Assembly (NCBI RefSeq): GCF_022458985.1
Contig: NC_061789.1
Span: 12,928,357-12,992,356 of the forward strand
Length of the DNA stretch: 64,000 nucleotides
Reading direction: 5' to 3'
DNA from: Mugil cephalus
Lineage: Eukaryota; Chordata; Actinopteri; Mugiliformes; Mugilidae
Under the pieces are notes generated by a model. It did not search any database and had not been told where the DNA came from. It worked only from the letters and a program-made list of their open reading frames with translations. A program made the translations under genes and the position numbers. How positions within the stretch are numbered: position 1 is the first letter of the stretch; the number at the start of each line of letters is the position of its first letter. This document shows positions 49,480-60,100 of the stretch, piece by piece.

Positions 49480-49986
49480 CCATTCATACAATTTGGTTGG
49501 TCCTATAAAATGTATATATTTATGTCTATATTTAAAATATCATAGCATGTGGGGAGATCTTTAACTCTTTTTTTTCTTCCCAAAAAACTTATGGATTTTC
49601 TTTTCATGTATTTATTTATTTATTTTAAAATACATCCTGGGACAGTCAGTGTGTGCACAATCAGAATTTAACCACGACGCGTGATGAGTCCAGTTACGCA
49701 TGGTGAGGCATTGCGGGGTAGCCCCTTGACTCCAACGCCCTTCAGACGTTTGCACCTGACGCTGCTCACATTCGAAATGAAATCGTGTTTCACGTCAAAC
49801 AGGTCATTCGGAACAATTAGAAACGAATGTACAGTGAACATTTCCCGTTGATTTTTGATGTCGGTGCTTTATATAAGGTGATATTTACATACGTTTTGTG
49901 TAAGATGGATGGTTTTGAGGATCTAGTCTGTCACAAAACGATTTTCTTCTGTTATAGTTTTAAATGCTTTGTGATTATTCATTTAT
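49480..49986 (+). repeat. local duplication, segment B copy 1
   Basis: It matches 51,052-51,716 over its whole length: ccattcatacaatttggtt at the start; then ggggtagccccttgactcc, cccttcaga, cacgtcaaacag and gatgtcggtgctttatata; and ggttttgaggatctagtct near the end. It is directly followed by segment A copy 2, so the order is A1-B1-A2-(X)-B2. Confidence 0.85.
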
Positions 49987-50153
49987 AGGCCTAAAGATAT
50001 TCGATAGGTCATCTCAGCTGCAGCGACACCACTGGTGTAATCCGGAATAGCAGGTAGCAGCTCTTAACTGAACGAATCCAACGCTCCTTAAAAGTACTGA
50101 CCTGGTCAATAGTGAGAGATTATTCTATAAAAAGGCAGTATAATGCATAAGAG
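49987..50153 (+). repeat. local duplication, segment A copy 2
   Basis: The second copy of the 49,291-49,460 segment. After its end (atgcataagag) the sequence departs from copy 1: here 898 bp of unrelated DNA follow before segment B resumes, whereas in copy 1 only a T-run of about 20 bp intervenes. Confidence 0.85.
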
Positions 50154-51051
50154 GTGCACAAATATATATATATTCCTGGCTAAGATAAACTGCACGCAGG
50201 TGATAATGAAGGCTTAGTTATGTTTATAGACTGGGAAGAAGAAACACATTTTTTTTTTTACCTTGTATTTCCAGTGCTTCAGTTCCAGTTCTAGTTTGAC
50301 CATTTCCAATGTTTAATCAGACTCAGCGCTCAAACTATTAGATGTTAAAGCAGAGTAGACATGCCTTTTCTGTTTAGTAGTAATTTACTTTGACTATGCT
50401 AAAATAAATGTCTGCTAAGATCTACAATAACTAGCGTAGAATGCAGAAAATAACTGTATCAATTTGACACAGTTCCTGTACATCAGAGACATATTCTTTT
50501 TATTTAATATTTTTACGATATTTCATAGTGAGCCCAGCAATAAAAATGACTTTAAATACTGACACTTTAACTCTCCTGTCTAACAGTTAAACGTGGGTCT
50601 GAACAAGAAACGGTGGAGGAAGGCGCAGAGATCAGGAAGCCAGGACAGTACCTTTTCTTCACCGTGAAGTAAACCAGTGAACCATGCTTCCTTCGTTACT
50701 GATCAGGTTGGACTACTTCTATTTGTTTTTGTCCTTTACCAGAAATATAGTGCCTAATGTGAAATAATGACTGGATTATTCATCCGGAATCTACGAAAAC
50801 ATTTGATGCTTTTCATTTTGAAAACAGGGTGAAGCTGAGTTACGCAGGGGACTTTTTGAGGAACTTTTGACCAAACAAGAAACATAAATTAAAATAATGT
50901 TTTCTTTTATATTTTGGTGAATTATTTGTCGATTGATATCGTGTCAGTTTGTTACTTTTGCGTAGAACACGGGGAGCACGCCGGGGTGCTTTTTGATGTC
51001 TCCCCTTTAATGATATTTGGCTTATTTTTGGTTGTTTAAAGCTTTAGTTTG
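50154..51051. other. 898-bp unique segment splitting the second duplicate (insertion, or deleted from the first)
   Basis: The sequence lies exactly between A2 and B2 and has no counterpart between A1 and B1. It begins gtgcacaaatatatatata and ends gctttagtttg. I see no inverted terminal repeats or target duplication, so an insertion is not proven. It contains the exon-like open piece at about 50,587-50,673. Confidence 0.6.
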
Positions 51052-51716
51052 CCATTCATACAATTTGGTTTGTCATATAAAAATTATACATTTATGTCTA
51101 TATCTAAATATCATAGCTTTTGGAAGGATATTTAACTCTTTTTTAAAATAAAATAAAAAAAACTGATGGATTTTCTTTTTCATTTATTTATTTATATATA
51201 TTTTTTAAATGCATCCTGTTGCCCAGACAGTCTTTGTGACGCGAGCTTCAGGCTACATTGTCACAGGCAGTGATTCAAGGACAGTCAGGGCGTGCACGAT
51301 CAGAAATTAAAAAGTCCAGTGACGCATGATGAGGCATTTGCGGGGTAGCCCCTTGACTCCAAGGCCCTTCAGAGATTTGCACCTGAAGCTGCTCACATTC
51401 TAAATGAAATTGTGTTGCACGTCAAACAGATCATTCTGAAAAATTAAAACCGAAAGACATGGGCCAGCCGAGGTGTGCCTTGGACTGGTTCAAGGCATTT
51501 TAACACCGCAAATGGGACGTGACTGGTAGCCAAAAAAATCCTGCGCAGTGATATTAGTCAACATTTCCCATTGTATTTGATGTCGGTGCTTTATATAAGG
51601 TAATGTTTACATGTGTTTTGTGTGAGAGGGATGGTTTTGAGGATCTAGTCTGTCACAGGCGTTTTTCTTCGGTTTCCGTTTTAAATATTATGTGATTATT
51701 TATTCATTCATTTTGC
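51052..51716 (+). repeat. local duplication, segment B copy 2
   Basis: Homologous to 49,480-49,986. It differs by about 100 bp present only here (about 51,453-51,555, from agacatgggccagccgagg on) and a short extra piece near 51,221-51,282. The duplication ends about 380 bp before the cbx8 start codon, so it reaches the edge of the cbx8 promoter. Confidence 0.85.
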
Positions 51717-51748
51717 GAAATTAAATGATTTTTTTTATTTTATTTTAG

Positions 51749-51908
51749 TGGAGGCTACCTGAGCCCCCGCGGAACCTCGGGGGTCAGTGGACCCGCTCCG
51801 GGAGCCCCTGACTCTGCCTGCCCCACTGTGCCAGACATTCCTGCACAGCCGCCAGAGCGGCAGCAGCATCGGGACTCCTCCCCTCACTCAGAAACCCGGA
51901 GCACGTAG
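51749..51908 (+). other. exon-like open segment upstream of cbx8 (tentative)
   Basis: A T-rich tract ending tattttag precedes 52 open codons that start GGYLSPRGTSGVSGP and end with TAG at 51,906-51,908. Composition jumps from AT-rich to GC-rich exactly at the AG. I recognise no family. It may equally be the start of the GC-rich cbx8 promoter, or a 5' UTR exon. Confidence 0.15.
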
Positions 51909-52098
51909 CAACAACTGAGCCAATGTGCTCAGCCACGATCCGTCCTACCGAGCGCGGTGCCTGGCAACAGAAAGAGACGTGATGACGTCCACTCCAGATC
52001 GCGTATTATGGGATGTGCGGAATTAAACAACCCGGAGAGGACGAGGGGAAGCCAAAAATAATAAAAGAGACAGAAATAAACGAGGTGCATGGTGAATC
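51909..52098 (+). promoter_or_regulatory. cbx8: cbx8 proximal promoter: CCAAT, X-box-like and CRE-like sites
   Basis: CCAAT (NF-Y type) is at 51,920-51,924. GGTGCC-T-GGCAAC, an inverted-repeat RFX X-box-like site with one perfect half, is at 51,956-51,968. TGACGTCC, a CRE with one mismatch, is at 51,983-51,990. The X-box to CRE spacing of about 15 bp, with a nearby Y-box, is a recognisable cooperative arrangement, although here the CCAAT lies on the far side. There is no TATA box. Confidence 0.45.
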
Positions 52099-54512
52099 AT
52101 GGAGCTCTCGGCTGTCGGTGAGAGCGTCTTCGCAGCCGAGTCCATCATTAAACGGCGGATCAGACGGGTACTCGCTGTCTTTTTCGCCAACAGGCTGTGT
52201 CTCTACACCTATTACGCAAACGTATGTTTGTGCCCGAGCCGAGAGGCTGATAATCTGAATCTGTTGCGGATCTGTTTTGCAGGGTCGCTGGGAATATCTC
52301 GTGAAATGGAAGGGCTGGTCTCAGAAGTGAGTATATAATAAGCGAGGCTGTGAAGGACAGCGCTCCATCCTGGCCGCTCGCACAAATGCACCAACTCCCT
52401 CGTTCCTCGGCTTGTGGAACGTATTTTTTTAACGCTTTTAATGTGCCGTTTGTACTGTGGCGCAGTTTGCTTCGCCTCTGCTGGCTCGCGAGGAGGAGTC
52501 AGGTGTTGAAAATGCCCGAGCCCGAGCCCCTCTGGGATGTTTTTAAGTCCACGCTACAGCGTTAGCAATGGCTGGGTTCACCATGCGTCACTGTCCGCTA
52601 CGTAGTCTGTAATTGCAGCGCCAGCAACGAGATTGATTTAACATTAAAAAACCGCGCTTTTGCGCGCACTGACACGCGATCCCCTGAGTGCATGGCGCCA
52701 ACAGCTTTCCTCTCGATTGTCGTTGACGCAGGTACAGCACTTGGGAGCCGGAGGAAAACATTCTGGATGCACGGCTCTTCGCCGCCTTCGAGGAGAGGTG
52801 AGGGTTTGACAGCGCAGCAGTAGGCCTCTCTGCGGGAGCGAGGCGGCACCGAGCCTTGTGCGCCACTAAATACCAATTCAAATGTGTCACCTCATCTAAG
52901 GTTGAGTCTTTAAAAGTTCTGTAAACGGAAGCGAGAACAAAATGTCACACTAAGATGTGGCTTTTTTTTGTTGTTTGTTTTTACTTAAAAAAAAATGGCT
53001 ACAAGATGTGAAGTGGTTTTCCTGTCACAAGCAAGTTGTCTTCTTTATTCGTCCTCATTTTTACTTTGCTTGAACCTATAAAATCCGATTGGTCAAATCA
53101 CGGCCCGGGTTTCAGTTTCCAGCCCACATGTCGCAAATAAAAAAAATAAAAAAATTCCGATTGGGCTACTGACTTGAGTCGAACAATTAGTTAATGCGCT
53201 GTGACGATTCTTTCTTTCATTTTCACTCAGGGAGCGAGAAAGGGAGATGTTCGGTCCGAAAAAGAGGGGACCCAAACCCGAGACCTTTCTCCTAAAGGTG
53301 GGTGAATCTTTTGGCTCTTATTTCTCGGGTTTCCATGTCGCCATCTGTTCTGCCTTCCCGGGGATCTTCAGAAATGGAAACATAAGGGGAAAAAATCATT
53401 GCGATGATTTCAAAGTTTGAAAGTTGAATTTTGAACCCGTTGTTTTGTGGTTCAGAAGGAAAATCCGCTGTTTAATTTATTTGATTGCATGGCCCCTGAT
53501 GTATAATGAAAAATCACTGTGTTTATTATTCATTTTAGTCCTCACAACCATGCATTCCTTAAAAAAACAAAGCAACTTTAGGACGAGGCCTTGAAGAGGT
53601 CCAGTTGCTCCTCTTAAACTTTTAAATTTCCTCAAGAGACTTCACATTTTTTAGTCTCTACAAAAGCTCACAAGCTTTATTTCCCCCTGTCCTCAGGCCA
53701 AAGCAAAAGAAAAGACATATGAACTGAGAAGAGAGCCTCCCAGAGGTATTCAGGTTTCCTATCCCATCCCGGAGCCTGTCATAACGCCGAGGGCCCGGGA
53801 GGGTTTACGCACGGTGGTTCCAACAATCTTTCCTCCGAGCACGGTCAACAGAGGGGAAAGTGTCCACCTCCGGCCACCGGAGCCCGAGAGGAGGCCCAGG
53901 CCCGCGCCCCCTGCGGCGCTGACGGTCCAAGAATCGCGCTTCCCCAAAAAGAGGGGGCGCAAACCGAAGCTGCACTTGCATTATGATAAAGATGACGGCA
54001 GCAGCTCGGCGGAGCCGGACATCAAACGGAGCAGGTCGCTGGAGGAGCCGATGTCTCACGGCGTGTCCAAATTGTCCCGGCGCCTGCACCACCACGGAGA
54101 GACGTCGGACCACACTCTCCTCCAGCTGACCAAGAGGTTCCAGGAGGAGACCACGATAACGCCCAAGTCCAGCAGCGAGCAGAGACACGCGGGAGGGACC
54201 AGCTTAGCCTACAGCCGCGTGTTCAGTCCAGAGATGCGTAAAAACGACCAAAGTGGGCACAGGACTATTTGTTTGAGCAGGGTGCCAATTTCCCAGCCGT
54301 GCAAGATGAGAGAGCTCCCGAGCCGTCCACCCTGGGAGCAGTCACCCGTCATCTCCCCAGAGTCCATCCAAGAGTCCTCTTCGCGGCCCTCTTGGACCCC
54401 TTGTTTCACCAACTTGGACACTGTGACCGTGACCGACGTCACCATGAACTTCCTGACCGTCACCATCAGAGAGAGCAGCACGGACAAAGGCTTTTTCAGA
54501 GAGAAAAGATGA
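52099..54512 (+). CDS. cbx8: cbx8, chromobox protein 8 (Polycomb PRC1 subunit)
   Basis: Five coding exons: 52,099-52,167, 52,283-52,326, 52,732-52,797, 53,231-53,297 and 53,697-54,512. All junctions are GT-AG, giving 353 residues (human CBX8 has 389). The chromodomain begins [14 protein letters not shown] and has the cage residues F11, W32 and W35 and the run [19 protein letters not shown]. An acidic-basic ERERERE stretch and [19 protein letters not shown] follow; the last is diagnostic of CBX8, with E where human has K after KRGPKP. A second basic KKRGRKPK motif lies near 53,945. The end, [19 protein letters not shown] then [10 protein letters not shown], is the CBX8 C-terminal Cbox that contacts RING1/RNF2. 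In vertebrates the protein guides canonical PRC1 to H3K27me3. The Arg/Glu repeat region of mammalian CBX8 is missing, which explains the shorter length. Teleosts keep cbx8a and cbx8b; which copy this is cannot be decided here. Confidence 0.95.
52168..53696 (+). other. cbx8: cbx8 introns
   Basis: Four short introns of 115, 405, 433 and 399 bp. No repeat expansion and no recognised alternative exon. Intron 3 has T/A runs near 52,960-53,000. Confidence 0.8.
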
Positions 54513-54745
54513 GTATTTGATGCGTTTCGTGGCCGAAGTAACTGTTCTAACATGCTACTAACAAACAAACCTACTGTAATACTATATTTTTCTATGTAAC
54601 TTTCAAACATGTACATGCGAATATTTAATACGCTGCTGAGATAATTAAAACGGAAGTGATATTGGAAGTTGTTGTTGTTGCTATTTTTGCACTCATCGTG
54701 GAAATGCCCCATTGTCTTTGCATATTAAAGTTTAATAAACTTTGC
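54513..54745 (+). terminator. cbx8: cbx8 3' UTR and polyadenylation signal
   Basis: A short AT-rich UTR follows the stop codon. ATTAAA at about 54,724 and AATAAA at 54,734-54,739 are followed by T/GT-containing sequence. The predicted UTR is about 240 bp, much shorter than that of cbx4. Confidence 0.6.
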
Positions 54746-56920
54746 AAATAGATCCTTAAAAAGCACACTTGTACTACTACACACTGATGTTTATTTCGGG
54801 CTAATTATAACGAAGTAAAAAATGAGATGTAAACTAGTTCCTTCTTTTGTTTGCCACAACTTCACGTAAGTTAAATTCGACTTTTTACTTGTCAGTTTAA
54901 ATATATACAGTGTATCCGTTCAGCTACATAAATTATTTGAAATCCTTTTAGAAAACAAGATACTGAGAAAAATCCACACACACGCACAAAAAAACTTTGA
55001 TCAGGAGGAAATCTCCAACTTTTAATTTGCATTCGTTTCAATTTTTGCATCAAATCCAAACTCCTAATCTTAAAATGCTTCCTATTAAACATTTTCTTCT
55101 CGTTTGCCTGTAAAGGTAACATTAAAAGTGGTTTACGAGAGAAAACTGAAGGTTTCAGTCCGCATTAAATGACTCTGAAAGCAAGGAAAGAGGCGGCGAG
55201 ATCATCGTCCAGGAGATAAAACGTGATTGCCCTTAAACACTAAAGGGATACATCCATACATATAAAAAAATATATTATTAGGGGAGTTTGGTGTTTCCCT
55301 GACCCCTCTGGTTCAGTTCAAACCGTGAATGGAGGCCTGATCTCAAGCCGGGGGATAAAATCCTTCAATTTATTTGCTTTTGACTGAACTAAGCCGTAAT
55401 TTAAATAGTTGGAAGATTCTTATTAAAATGTCTTATCAAATGCGATGCTGTAGTAAACCTGATGTGAATTTAAAACGCAGAGGGCTTGTCTTCGTGTTTC
55501 TTCTCCACGGCCAGGTTAGTATTCAGGGAATGGCTCGAAAGGTCGAGTTGGGCCTTGAAGCTGACAGCGGTGAGCGTGGCTCTATTACAGTAGTTCATTA
55601 TTTATCACTACAATGATTATTAGTATTATACAATAATTCTAAAGTATATTCTTGTGGTTACTTAAATCACAAGAGAGAATTTGGACTGCTGGTATGAAGA
55701 TACAGAGTCTGCAGGGGAACTACAGAAACCGTGACCTCGGGTCTTTTTTATTTCCTTGTTGGGATTTTAATTATTTTAATTAATTTATTTGAAAGCGTCT
55801 AATTGTGTTTTCAGAAGGCGGCTTTGGTTGAGATCATGTAGGGACTTGGAATGTTCCTTTAATGACGTATGATGTATCACCTCAGGCCAACGGCATATTT
55901 TGCACGGTGCCAACAAGAGGCCTCCATTCATTTGGCTTTGCTTCGTCTCTCTTTGGGATCCGATCCGAAAATGACTCCATCCGGATTTTGGCTCTCTAAT
56001 ATGAAGCATGGAAAATAAAAATGTAGCGCGTTTTCTATATTAAAGAAAAATCGTGAAACCTCATCTCAAATGTATTTTGAGATCGAAGTTCTCGGGATTT
56101 TGTCAAGCGAGAAGCAAATCCCTTTCCAGCATTTGGGGCAACGCCTGGTCGAATTCTCCTTATGAATGCAACTTCCTCAACTGCGTACCCATCACAAACC
56201 TCAGTCCTTTCCCCCGGGGCCTTATTGAGCCCAGCTCGACAGAAGCAACCACCCGCCCTCCGAGAGAACTGTCACGGTCCACAGAGTTTACCTCCACAAG
56301 ATGTCGCCACCGCCAAGATCTTGAAAGTGTGCCAAATACATTTTTTTTGTACAATGACCCTGAGGGTTAAATTGAAGCGAAGCGGCTCATCCCCGGTCGA
56401 TTAATCATTAATGAAAGCTAGTAACTTATACTTCCTCAGTACTCATCAACAGTATTAAAGGTCGGTGAGTTGTAGCCTGCCTCGTGTTGTTCCTTATAGC
56501 CTGGAGCAGACTACATTTTGCCCTCCAGATGTGAGGAGACTATGCATCCTCCCACCACTAGATGAAGCTCATGTACAAAAGCACAGACTACATATTTACT
56601 CCTTTATTTGTTCCTTCTTTTGGTTGGCCTACTTCTGGAGTTACCTCATGTCGAAGTATTGATGGTTCTACTATTTATTTATACATTAATTCATTTCTTA
56701 ATGCATTGTAGAGAGAGATGTTATTTTCAGAGATTTCTAAGTATATAATAATTTCTAAGTATATAAATTCTAAGTATAACTCAAGAACTCAAATTAAAGT
56801 AGAATAATATACCGGAGAGTCTTCGGAGGACAATGAACTGTTGTGCGTAAAGGCGCACAGATGTTAACAGATGGATGAGTCCCCAACAACTGGACCAGTC
56901 CTAATTAGAGTCTGAGAAAA
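54746..56920. other. cbx8-metrnl intergenic, no gene seen
   Basis: AT-rich unique sequence. This is where CBX2 would be expected from the human order; no chromodomain exon, AT-hook exon or Cbox-like C-terminus is found. The 56,100-56,400 stretch is unique and GC-balanced with an uninteresting 105-codon frame. Confidence 0.55.
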
Positions 56921-56921
56921 A

Positions 56922-56923
56922 AG

Positions 56924-56994
<71 letters not shown>
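56922..56994. repeat. (GT)n microsatellite upstream of metrnl
   Basis: About 36 near-perfect GT units end 171 bp before the proposed metrnl start codon, so it lies in the promoter or 5' UTR. It is likely polymorphic and Z-DNA-prone. Confidence 0.9.
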
Positions 56995-56996
<2 letters not shown>

Positions 56997-57165
56997 CCGA
57001 CGGAACGAGGGGGGTTGAAGGAAGGCACACCAGCTCTCACCACAGACAAATTTCAGTCGCAGTGCCGGGCTGCAGCAGAGCGCCTGTACTCCTGTTACTC
57101 TGCAGGCTCCACAGTCATGCACTGCCATCAGCTTCCTTTGAGATCTCCATATTTGCGCGGGTGAG

Positions 57166-60100
57166 ATGTTGCCAAATGTGATACTTTCGATGTGTTTTCT
57201 GGCTCTTCGGTTACGCCACGGTGCAGCTGATCTGTGCAACTGGAGTGGGAGGTAAGGCGCCCTTTCTTCAGTAGAGATGATTTGGACAACTTCTTGATGG
57301 GTGAAAAAGAATCCATTTAAAACGGGGAACAGGGTTGTGATATTAAAATGTCAGATTAAATAATTTCATCTGTTTCGTAGATCGGTTTAAATCGATTAAA
57401 AACAATACAACCTAACTTGTGATAGGTTCTAGCCTGATCCTCATCGCACCTTCCCCCAAAAAGACTTTAAGAACTGTTGATCTGATGTCTGGTGGTTGTT
57501 TTAAACTCCAGAAACCAAACAGTATTTATTACCAGATTGTTAAATTTTTTACTTTGATCGATTATAACCCTACAATCGATCAAAAATAATACAGTTGCAG
57601 TTTTTTTAGTCCAACATAGAAGTAATTATGTGACTGTTCTATAATTAATACAACATTGCTAAATAACATATGAAGTGTTACCCATTCAATTCATTAATTC
57701 TTTAAAGGGCAGTAATTTGATTTACCTCAAACACCGTGCTATCAATTAATCGATGTTCCCCCTCGGTTAAAGCGGTTTTGCAGCTGCCGTGGACTCCAGA
57801 ATCGTTCTCCAGGTTCGGCTACGCTGCACCGAGGGCTCTGTGAGGTGGGTCTACCCGGGCCAGGCCCTCAGGGTTGTCCTCGAGCCCAATCTGTTCTCCG
57901 CCCGACGCAGCACAGTCTGCATCAAACCGTCCCCGTCCTTCGGTGGAGCCAGCGTCTTCATCGAGCGGGCCGGGGAGCTGGAGCTGCTGGTGACGGACGG
58001 CGGACAGGCCGAGCGGCAGGTGTTCTGTTTCCGCGCGGATGGACCGCACCGGCCGGCCATCTACCTCCAGACCAGCCTCCAGAGCGACGGACCCTGGAGC
58101 AGACGCACGATGGGCTTTAGATACGAGCTGCTGGGGAACAGGAGTGATGCGCTGTCCAACCTGGGTGAGTAGTACGGATGCAACCGTGAGATGAACCCTA
58201 ACATTATGCATTTTGTGCTACGCTGCTAAAACATCCCTCATAAAAGAGTATTTACGACAAAGATGTTTATTTATATGCTGTGCTCAATACATATATTGTT
58301 TGCCAGATCCTTATTATTTATAAATAACAGTAGAATAACTCACATTTTCTTAAGTGAACGTGTGTAGCTCAATATTAAAATTCTTATTAAAGTAGAACAA
58401 AAATATGAAGGCTATAAGAGTAATAAAGTACCTGGTCATGTGCACAGATGAGTCATCTGAGAAAGCTTGTACCTTTTTTTGTAGAGAAATCCAAAGGTGC
58501 CACAGCGACACACGGCTGATCCAAGAGGCCAAGACTTCAAATCTGTTATATTTTGAGAGCAAGCAGAAGAAAGTGGACAATATTTCCCTGAAACCTAGTA
58601 GGAGTAGAGGTGCAGAGCATAAAATGTAAACACTCAAGAAAAAGTCTTTATTTAACAATAAAGCACTTTCCACAACTAATTACCCCCCAAAGTGCTCCCA
58701 GGGTACCGTGTATGACCTCTGCTCCAAGTGTGCTCACTGTTTTCATTTGATTTCATTACAAGCTGTTAATAAGGCAAACTTTTCAGTTGTTAAATTTTTG
58801 AAAAGTCCTTTTGACTGACCACGACGTTCGGGGCTACATTTAATCCGGCTTTACAGTTCATTAGGTATACCAGTGTAAACAAATGCCAGCGTCATGATAT
58901 ATCATTCATGTTAATGAAGGTTAAGCTATTCAGCATTTGTTTAAAATAACGGAGAGAGCTGTTCAACCGTTCTCATGTTGAAGTCTGTGGTTTGTAGTAT
59001 TATTGTGTTGCACCCGCTGACACATTTTAGTCAGTAGTCTCCATCCTCCTCATGACATCCATGGAGGATTGTTAGAATACACTTTCTCCAATGTAGTTAA
59101 CGTTTTGTCAAGAGAGTGTATATGAAACTCTAATAGATTTATTGATCACACCATATCCATGTCCAAAGAGGACGCGAGCATGCCTTTCAGCATCTCTTGA
59201 CATTTGCGGGCAGTTCCCACTGCTGATTCATGGTTGTCTGTGAGACTTGCTGACCAGATGTAATTCCTAGCTTCAAAAAATGGCAGTTATTAAATTACAG
59301 ACTCCCCGGTTGCAGGCTGAATCATGCAGCTGCTGGTCAGCCTTGTGTTTTCTCTGGTTGTCTGGTTTCCATCAGTGGACAAAGCAGGCAGGCCAGAGAA
59401 GACCGCAGGGTGGCTGGAGGGCACCGGGCCAAGAGGCTTGAATTGAGACGGCAAATACTTTGCGGATTCCCCAAATGCCTCCTCATTGTGTGAGCCTGTT
59501 TGTTAGCATTTATCTGGGTGTGCGGGCCGCTCCCGACGTGGTGATGTCACCCTGTGCTCATAATAGACAGCTGCTGGTTCATCTTTTCGGCATTGCCACC
59601 CTGGCGGAGCATTTGACTCCTGCCGTCCCCTGCATTGGCATGGGGTCGTTCAATTAGGTGGATACAATAGGAGTCAGACATGGGGTCAGGACTAGTGAGG
59701 GGGTTTTTGATCTGAAGGCTGAGCGGTGGGCCGGGCACTTAAAGGAAGACAAACACAGGAGACGCATTCCTTCACCTCATCCATGGTTTCTCGTGTGGGA
59801 TGTGAGGAAAGTGGGTTGAATGTGGCTGGTCTGCGGGTAGGGACATTTCAGGACACCTATGTATCGGTCACTGGACCGCGAATGCTTTGGGAAGACGTAG
59901 GGAGGTCAGCTGTGAATCTCATGACTGTAATGAGGCAAATGTGACAGATTAAGACGAAACGCTTTCTCATTTTCTGCACCCGCAGCTTCGTGCCGACCCT
60001 GCAATGACTCAGAGCTCCTCATGGCCGTCTGCAACAGTGACTTTGGTGGGTACATGCACGAACAATCCTCATCTAGAAGCTAAGATCTGATACCATTTGC

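Larger units (their letters stand above)
47974..50673 (+). other. two exon-like open segments that join in frame (tentative)
   Basis: At 47,974-48,008, a pyrimidine tract and ccaccag acceptor precede an open stretch (QFTGEVLEVK) ending in a gtaaat donor. At about 50,587-50,673, a tctaacag acceptor precedes KRGSEQETVEEG then AEIRKPGQYLFFTVK and TAA. The phases fit when joined. I recognise no protein family and no upstream exon, and short exon-like pieces of this kind arise by chance, so this is a candidate only. Confidence 0.12.

Noticed and set aside
54746..57165. Searched for cbx2 exons after cbx8
   Set aside because: No chromodomain exon, AT-hook or CBX2-type C-terminus is seen on either strand, so no cbx2 is annotated.
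57857..58211. 130-codon minus-strand frame opposite metrnl exon 2
   Set aside because: It is the antisense shadow of a GC-rich coding exon; the + strand frame matches the meteorin family.
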